Shown one piece after another: positions 58,707 through 64,000 of a stretch of DNA of 64,000 nucleotides (positions are counted from its first letter, which is position 1; each line of letters starts with the position of its first letter). This DNA is from Archangium lansingense (GTDB lineage Bacteria > Myxococcota > Myxococcia > Myxococcales > Myxococcaceae): positions 6,138,001 to 6,202,000 of the forward strand of contig NZ_JAPNKA010000001.1 of NCBI RefSeq assembly GCF_026626635.1, read 5' to 3'. Below the pieces are notes generated by a model. It worked only from the letters and a program-made list of their open reading frames with translations. It did not search any database and was not told where the DNA came from. The translations under genes were made by a program, and so were the position numbers.

Positions 58707-60242
58707 ATGCACCGATTGATTCTCGCCACCTTCCTGGTCCTCGCGCCGCTGGCCGTCTCCGCGCAGGACATGACTGCGTACAACCAGGCGCTCGCGACCT
58801 TCAACGCGGGCAAGCTGGACCTCGCGGCCCCGCTCTTCTTTGATCTGGCCGCCAACGCGATGGACGCCGACATGCGCGCCCGGTCCGAGTACTACCTGGC
58901 GCAGACGTACGCCCGGAAGAACCTGCCCATCAGCGCGCTCGTCACCTACGCGGCCATCGTCAACGCTGGCCCCGAGCACCCGTTCTACCTCCAGGCGCTG
59001 GAGGGGCTGGTGGACGTGCAGCAGAAGCTCAACGAGCAGAACCTCGTGCCCAACATCCTCGACAAGGCCTACACGCCCCAGGTGCAGGACAAGTGGGTAA
59101 GGCTGCCTCGCGAGGTGCTGGCACGCATCCACTACCTGGTGGCCACCATCCGCCAGCGTCGCGGCCGCTTCGAGGAGGCTCGCGCTCTGCTCGAGGCCGT
59201 GCCGCCCGACAGCCGCGTCTACGCTCGGGCCCGCTACCTGCTGGGCGTGGTGCTGGCGGATCCCCACTTCCCGGGCCGGCCCGGTGAGGCGGATGCGCTG
59301 GATGGCGCTGCCCTGTCCGCCTTCAAGGGCGCGCTGGATGCCAAGGCTCCGCAGCTCGCCCATGACGAGGTGAAGCAGCTCTCGCTGCTGGGCATGGGCC
59401 GCCTGCACTACGGCCGCCACGAGTACCCGCAGGCCGTCTCGGCCTACGAGGCCCTACCGCGCTACGCCCGCTTCTGGGATCAGGCCCTCTTCGAGAACGG
59501 CTTCGCCCGCTTCCAGAACGAGGACTTTGGCGGGGCGCTCGGCAGCCTCCAGGCGCTGCATGCCCCTCAGTTCGAGGGCGCCTTCCAGCCGGAGTCGTGG
59601 GTCCTCAAGGCGACCGTCTACTACTACAGCTGCCTCTTCGACGAGGTGAAGACCACGCTGGCTGCCTACGAGCAGCTCTACGATCCCATGGCGAAGCAGC
59701 TCGAGCCCTTCTCCGGGGAGGACGTGGACCTGCTGAGCGCCTACAACCTGGTGGCGGCGGAGAACCGGCGGCTGCCGCGTCCCATCTACCTGTGGATTCG
59801 CGGCAACGAGCGCATCCAGGACGTGATGCGGATGATCGAGCAGGTGGACGCGGAGAAGCGTGTGGTCAACGACATCCGCGACTGGGAAGGCACGGGCATG
59901 GTGCCGGAGCTGGTGTCGTCGCTCGAGGAGGTGCGTGGCACGCTGACGCAGATCGGCGGCCGGTTCGCCAAGAGCCGCCTCCAGGAGGCCGCGCAGAACC
60001 TCCGCACCTTCGCGGATCAGGCGGAGATCATTCGCGTGCAGACGGCGCTCGACGAGAAGGATCTGCTGCTGGCGGGCGTAGACCAGAAGGCGATCCTCAA
60101 GACGCAGTCCATCTACCGGCCGAAGATGCCGGGGGCCGCGTGGAACTACTGGAAGTTCCAGGGCGAGTTCTGGCGCGACGAGATCGGCTACTACCAGTAC
60201 ACCCTGAAGCGCGGCTGTCCGGCGAAGCTCCAGGAAAAGTAG
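58707..60242 (+). CDS. Periplasmic TPR protein, probable GltC-like
   Basis: This 511-residue exported protein has a signal peptide (ending APLAVSAQ) and TPR-like helical repeats through about 300 residues (RARSEYYLAQTYARKNLPIS, ARARYLLGVVLADPHF, WDQALFENGFARFQNEDF). A helical C-terminal region ends in YYQYTLKRGCPAKL with a single Cys. The position, directly after two barrels with 10-base spacing, matches gltC. GltC-type proteins are periplasmic TPR partners of the barrels in gliding motility. A hairpin terminator lies after its stop. Confidence 0.78.
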   Translation: MHRLILATFLVLAPLAVSAQDMTAYNQALATFNAGKLDLAAPLFFDLAANAMDADMRARSEYYLAQTYARKNLPISALVTYAAIVNAGPEHPFYLQALEGLVDVQQKLNEQNLVPNILDKAYTPQVQDKWVRLPREVLARIHYLVATIRQRRGRFEEARALLEAVPPDSRVYARARYLLGVVLADPHFPGRPGEADALDGAALSAFKGALDAKAPQLAHDEVKQLSLLGMGRLHYGRHEYPQAVSAYEALPRYARFWDQALFENGFARFQNEDFGGALGSLQALHAPQFEGAFQPESWVLKATVYYYSCLFDEVKTTLAAYEQLYDPMAKQLEPFSGEDVDLLSAYNLVAAENRRLPRPIYLWIRGNERIQDVMRMIEQVDAEKRVVNDIRDWEGTGMVPELVSSLEEVRGTLTQIGGRFAKSRLQEAAQNLRTFADQAEIIRVQTALDEKDLLLAGVDQKAILKTQSIYRPKMPGAAWNYWKFQGEFWRDEIGYYQYTLKRGCPAKLQEK

Positions 60243-60267
60243 TCCTCTACGGGGGTGGAGGATGCGA

Positions 60268-60310
60268 GGGGGCGGGCCCGTGCGCTTCGTGCGCGGGCGC
60301 CGCCCCTTCG
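60268..60310 (+). terminator. Hairpin terminator after the TPR gene
   Basis: GGGGCGG and GCCCG at about 60268-60280 pair with CGGGC and CCGCCCC at about 60294-60306, with further GC-rich pairing inside and TTCGTGTTTG after it. It lies 26 bases past the stop of the GltC-like gene. A separate promoter for the next gene is therefore expected in the following 200 bases, though none is clear. Confidence 0.6.
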
Positions 60311-60516
60311 TGTTTGTTCAGCCCTGAAATCCCGCTCGTGGAGCACTTCTCATTCCAACCCTGCATTTCTACTTTCCATCGTCCCTTTCGGTAGGTGGTG
60401 AGGGAGGCGATGGGGGCGGCCCGGCTTCTCCAGGAACTCGGGGCGGGTGGGACGCACACGGTGCGGCTCGTCCGCCGGGAGCCCTCTTTTTCCTCGTACC
60501 CACCACAGGAGCTCGC

Positions 60517-63500
60517 ATGAAGGCGGTCCTTCGTTTCGGTGCGCTGGCGGTGGGTGTGGCGCTCACCGCGGGCGGAGCAGGGGAGGCGGCACAGCCCTCG
60601 GGCAAGCCCTCCCAGGCGGCGGAGTCGCGCAAGGGGGCCAGGCAAGGTCCTTCCAAGTCCAAAGAGGCCGCGCGCCAGGCCTCCCAGGAACGAGAGCCCG
60701 AGCGCCAGGGGCCCGCACGCATGGGTCCGGTGCGCATGGGTCCGGGATCGGACAGCACGCCGCGCATCGCCGATGCCCAGAAGGACGGGCTGGCGGACCG
60801 CAAGCGCGACGAGGCCATCGAGGGCTTCAAGCGTCTCATCCCCAAGCTTCAGGAGGGCTCGCACCGCAGGGCGGACATGCTCTACCGCCTCGCCGAGCTC
60901 TACTGGGAGAAGTCCAAGTACCTCTACCAGCAGGAGATGAACCGCTACCTCGAGGCGGAGAAAGCCTATGACGCGGCCACCGCTCGGGGTGAGCAGCGGG
61001 AGGCGCCCAAGGCGGACCACCGCGACAGCGAGCGTTTCCGCGCCGAGACGATGCGCATCTACGAGGACCTGCTGAGCGGCTACACGGACTGGCCCCAGCG
61101 CGATGAGATCCTCTTCCTCCACGGCTACAACCACCAGGAGCTCGGCCGGCGCGATGAGGCGGTGAAGCGCTACCTGCAGCTCATCGAGGAGTTCCCCCAG
61201 TCGCAGTTCGTGCCGGACACCTACGTCCAGCTCGGCAACCACTACTTCGACAGCAACAAGCTGAAGGAGGCGCGCGACTACTACGAGAAGGCGCGCGCCT
61301 CGAAGGTGCCCAAGGTGTACGCCTACGCCGTCTACAAGCTGGCGTGGTGCGACTACAACGGCGGTGCCTACGACGAGGGCCTCGCGAAGCTGCACGAGGT
61401 GGTGGAGTACGCCGGGGACCGGGGCGAGGAGCTGGGTGACCTCAAGACGGAGGCGCTCAACGACGTCATCGTCTTCTACGTCAAGCTGGACAAGGCGAAG
61501 GAGGGCATCGCCTATTTCAAGGCGAAGGCCCCCGAGAAGCGCCAGGAGCGGCTGATCTCCAAGATGGCCGCCCAGCTCATGGACGTGGGTCTGTACGACA
61601 GCGCCATCGAGACGTACCGCGTCCTCATCCTGGACAGGCCCAGGGGCCCCGGCGCGCCGGACTACCAGCAGTCCATCGTCCGCTCCTACGAGGGCCTGCG
61701 CCAGCGCAACCAGGTGCGCGCCGAGATGAAGCGCATGGTGGAGCTGTACCGGCCCGGCGGCGAGTGGTGGCAGGCCAACACCGGCAACAAGCCCGTGCTG
61801 CGCAACGCCTTCAGCGTCACCGAGGAGGCCATGCGCGTCATGGTCACCGACTACCACCAGGAGGCGCAGAAGACGCGTCAGGTGGAGACGTACCGGCTCG
61901 CGCGCGACATCTACAAGCAGTACGTGGACACCTTCGCCACCAGCGAGGATCCCGAGTTCATCTCCGACTCCGCCTTCAACATGCGGTTCTTCTACGCGGA
62001 GATCCTCTGGGCCCTCGAGGAGTGGGAGGCCGCCGCCGCTCAGTACGACGCCGTGGTTGCCTTCCAGATTCCGGAGCGCGACTCGGCCCGCGAGGTCTCC
62101 AACGAGGCCTACCGCAAGAACGCGTCCTTCGCCGCCATCATGGCCTACGACAAGCTCGTGAAGATCGAGCGCGGCCAGCTCACCAAGAGCGATCTCAAGG
62201 ACGGCCAGAAGGTCGACGAGAACAAGTCGAAGGGCCAGGTCGAGAAGAAGGGCCGCATCTCCAAGAAGGACACCGATCAGGCCGAAGAGCCGCTCACGCG
62301 CTTCGAGGATCGGCTGGTGGCCGCGTGCGACACGTACAACAAGCTCTACCCGGACAACCCGGATGAGATCGACCTGCGCTACCAGTCGGCCCTCATCGTC
62401 TACGACCGCCACCACTACATGGACGCGGCCCGGCGCTTCGGGGAGATCATCAACAAGTTCCCCGCCGAGCGGCGCTCGCGTGACGCGGCGGACCTGACCA
62501 TGTACGTGCTCGAGTCCCGCGAGGAGTGGCTCGAGCTCAACAAGCTCTCCCGGCAGTTCCTCGCCAACGAGAAGCTGCTCAAGCCCAGCCCCGAGTTCGC
62601 CGCCCGCGTGGGCCGCGTCGTCGAGGGCTCGCAGTACAAGTGGATCCACGAGGTCGTCTACCAGAAGGAGAAGAACCCGGCGAAGGCCGCCGAGCTCTTC
62701 CTCGACTACGTGAAGGAGTTCCCCCGCTCGGAGAACGCGGACCGTGCGCTGACCTCGGCCATGGTCATCTTCCAGGAGGCCGGGCAGCTCGACCGGGGCG
62801 TGGCCGCCGGCGAGCGCGTCCTCACCGACTACGCGGGCAGCCCCTTCGAGACCAAGGTGCGCTACACGCTCGCGCGTCTCTACGAGAAGCTCGCCGAGTT
62901 CCGCAAGGCCGCCGCCATGTACGCCGCCTTCGTGGACGCCCATGACGCTGCCTCCCGCTCCGTCGACGCTCGCAAGGCGAAGCCGGTGGCCAGCAAGGGC
63001 AAGGACTCGAAGAAGAAGGACACTCTGTCAGGCGACGCGCCGAGCGCGGACGAGGCTCGCTCCAGCAGGGACGAGGAGCGCCGCGAGCTGCTCGTCGAGG
63101 CCAGCAAGTGGGTGCCAGATGCCCTCTTCAACGCCGGTCTCTGGTGGGAGGGCGTGGGCGAGTCCGACAAGGCCATCTCCTCCTACCGAGCGTATATCTC
63201 CCGCTTCAAGGACCGGCCGGATGTGCCGCAGCTCGCCTACAACATTGGCCTCGTCCACGAGAAGGACGGCAAGCCGGCCGAGGCCGCGCGCGCCTTCGAG
63301 TCCTTCGCCGTGACTTACGGGCGCGACTCGCGCACCTCGGCCGGCCAGCTCTACCTGGCGCGCTACCGGCAGCTCATCGCCTACCGCAAGCAGAAGAACA
63401 CCCGCGACACCGAGCGCATGCAGGGCGAGCTCGTCCGCGGCTGGGCCCGGCTGTCCGCGCAGGAGAAGCAGCGGCCGGACCTCCTCGATGCCTACGGCCA

Positions 63501-64000
63501 TGCGCGCTTCCTCGCGGTGGAGGCCGACTGGCAGCGCTACATGGACATCCGCTTCAAGCGCGTCGCCACCATCCGGCGCGACCTGACCGCCAAGCAGCAG
63601 TCCATCCAGAAGCTGGAGAAGGCCTACGTGGACGTGCTGGCCACCGGCTCGGGCGAGTGGGGCATCGCCGCGCTCACCCGAATTGGCCTCGCCTACGCGG
63701 ACTTCGCGCGCAACATCCTCGAGTCGCCGGATCCCGCGGGGCTCGACGAGGAGCAGACGTCCATGTACCGCGCCGAGCTGGAGAACCTCGCCCTCCCGCT
63801 GGAGGACAAGGCCACCGAGGCGCTCGAGAAGGCGCTGGGCAAGGCCTATGAGCTGTCGCTCTACAACGAGTGGACGCTGGCCGCGCAGGATCAGGTGAAC
63901 CGCTACCGCCCCGGGGCCTACGCGCAGGTGCGCCAGGTGCCCTTCCGCGGCAGTGAGTTCTTCGTCACCTCGGACGTGGCCAAGGAGCCTGGCCTCCCAG
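60517..64000 (+). CDS. Large TPR-repeat protein (partial)
   Basis: The gene starts with ATG 60517 (AGGAG five bases before) and is open to the window edge, so at least 1161 codons are visible. A short signal-like start (GALAVGVALTAGG) is followed by a basic, Pro- and Ser-rich linker. A long array of TPR repeats fills the rest (RADMLYRLAELYWEKSKYLY, VPDTYVQLGNHYFDSNKLKE, AQLAYNIGLVHEKDG-like PQLAYNIGLVHEKDG). The size and architecture resemble AgmU/GltD, a large periplasmic TPR protein of gliding motility, and fit the two upstream barrels. The missing 3' end and lack of comparison leave the identity open. Confidence 0.85.
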   Translation, partial: MKAVLRFGALAVGVALTAGGAGEAAQPSGKPSQAAESRKGARQGPSKSKEAARQASQEREPERQGPARMGPVRMGPGSDSTPRIADAQKDGLADRKRDEAIEGFKRLIPKLQEGSHRRADMLYRLAELYWEKSKYLYQQEMNRYLEAEKAYDAATARGEQREAPKADHRDSERFRAETMRIYEDLLSGYTDWPQRDEILFLHGYNHQELGRRDEAVKRYLQLIEEFPQSQFVPDTYVQLGNHYFDSNKLKEARDYYEKARASKVPKVYAYAVYKLAWCDYNGGAYDEGLAKLHEVVEYAGDRGEELGDLKTEALNDVIVFYVKLDKAKEGIAYFKAKAPEKRQERLISKMAAQLMDVGLYDSAIETYRVLILDRPRGPGAPDYQQSIVRSYEGLRQRNQVRAEMKRMVELYRPGGEWWQANTGNKPVLRNAFSVTEEAMRVMVTDYHQEAQKTRQVETYRLARDIYKQYVDTFATSEDPEFISDSAFNMRFFYAEILWALEEWEAAAAQYDAVVAFQIPERDSAREVSNEAYRKNASFAAIMAYDKLVKIERGQLTKSDLKDGQKVDENKSKGQVEKKGRISKKDTDQAEEPLTRFEDRLVAACDTYNKLYPDNPDEIDLRYQSALIVYDRHHYMDAARRFGEIINKFPAERRSRDAADLTMYVLESREEWLELNKLSRQFLANEKLLKPSPEFAARVGRVVEGSQYKWIHEVVYQKEKNPAKAAELFLDYVKEFPRSENADRALTSAMVIFQEAGQLDRGVAAGERVLTDYAGSPFETKVRYTLARLYEKLAEFRKAAAMYAAFVDAHDAASRSVDARKAKPVASKGKDSKKKDTLSGDAPSADEARSSRDEERRELLVEASKWVPDALFNAGLWWEGVGESDKAISSYRAYISRFKDRPDVPQLAYNIGLVHEKDGKPAEAARAFESFAVTYGRDSRTSAGQLYLARYRQLIAYRKQKNTRDTERMQGELVRGWARLSAQEKQRPDLLDAYGHARFLAVEADWQRYMDIRFKRVATIRRDLTAKQQSIQKLEKAYVDVLATGSGEWGIAALTRIGLAYADFARNILESPDPAGLDEEQTSMYRAELENLALPLEDKATEALEKALGKAYELSLYNEWTLAAQDQVNRYRPGAYAQVRQVPFRGSEFFVTSDVAKEPGLP

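Noticed and set aside
60247..62943. Long open frame on the minus strand across the large TPR gene
   Set aside because: It is the mirror of a strongly biased GC-rich plus-strand gene. Its translation is low-complexity (Leu/Val/Gly/Arg) with no family motifs, while the plus-strand frame shows clear TPR repeats.

Overview
The window is one continuous piece of GC-rich (roughly 68-70 %), gene-dense chromosome. The gene content points to a myxobacterium, most likely of the Cystobacter/Archangium/Stigmatella group. The signs are two Hanks-type Ser/Thr kinases, an ECF sigma factor paired with one of them, an NtrC-type activator, sigma-54-type promoters, many lipoproteins and Cys-rich secreted proteins, and a run of outer-membrane barrel and TPR genes resembling the adventurous-gliding (Glt) machinery. 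No phage, transposase, CRISPR array, rRNA or convincing tRNA was found.

Layout. 0-9 kb: NtrC-type regulator, double ArsA/Get3-like ATPase, alpha/beta hydrolase, small membrane protein, TPR protein, then accA-hisC-cmk. 9-20 kb: free methionine-R-sulfoxide reductase, a Ser/Thr kinase with a PEGA end, an ABC-F protein, a YXWGXW protein, an M19 dipeptidase lipoprotein, a TIGR04222-like membrane protein, then an ECF sigma/sensor Ser-Thr kinase operon. 20-31 kb: lnt with a coupled membrane protein, a lipoprotein/partner cassette of lower GC, a GAF histidine kinase, a Slt70-like lytic transglycosylase, and selA overlapping an HNH gene. 31-37 kb: Cys-repeat lipoprotein, a MinD/ParA-like ATPase coupled to a J-like/RodZ-like HTH protein, a small conserved gene coupled to a pseudouridine synthase, and a SugE/Gdx exporter behind a guanidine-III riboswitch. 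37-46 kb: HD-GYP-like and HEAT-repeat genes, a second lipoprotein/partner cassette, an OPT transporter, and rpoH with a good sigma-54 promoter. 46-53 kb: a 103-nt three-way-junction RNA candidate, the MoxR-DUF58-transglutaminase operon, a STAS protein, and a small lytic transglycosylase divergent from a 51-residue membrane protein. 53-64 kb: HupE/UreJ-like protein, two helical unknowns, a stand-alone rplC with its own promoter and terminators, two outer-membrane barrels, a GltC-like TPR protein, and a large TPR protein that runs off the window.

The points most worth following are the riboswitch/transporter pair, the structured RNA and sigma-54 promoter ahead of rpoH, the ECF sigma/kinase pair, the two lipoprotein/partner cassettes (possible SitA/SitI-like toxin-immunity pairs), the asymmetric double ArsA-like ATPase, and the isolated rplC. 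Functions come from reading motifs by eye; no database search was run.
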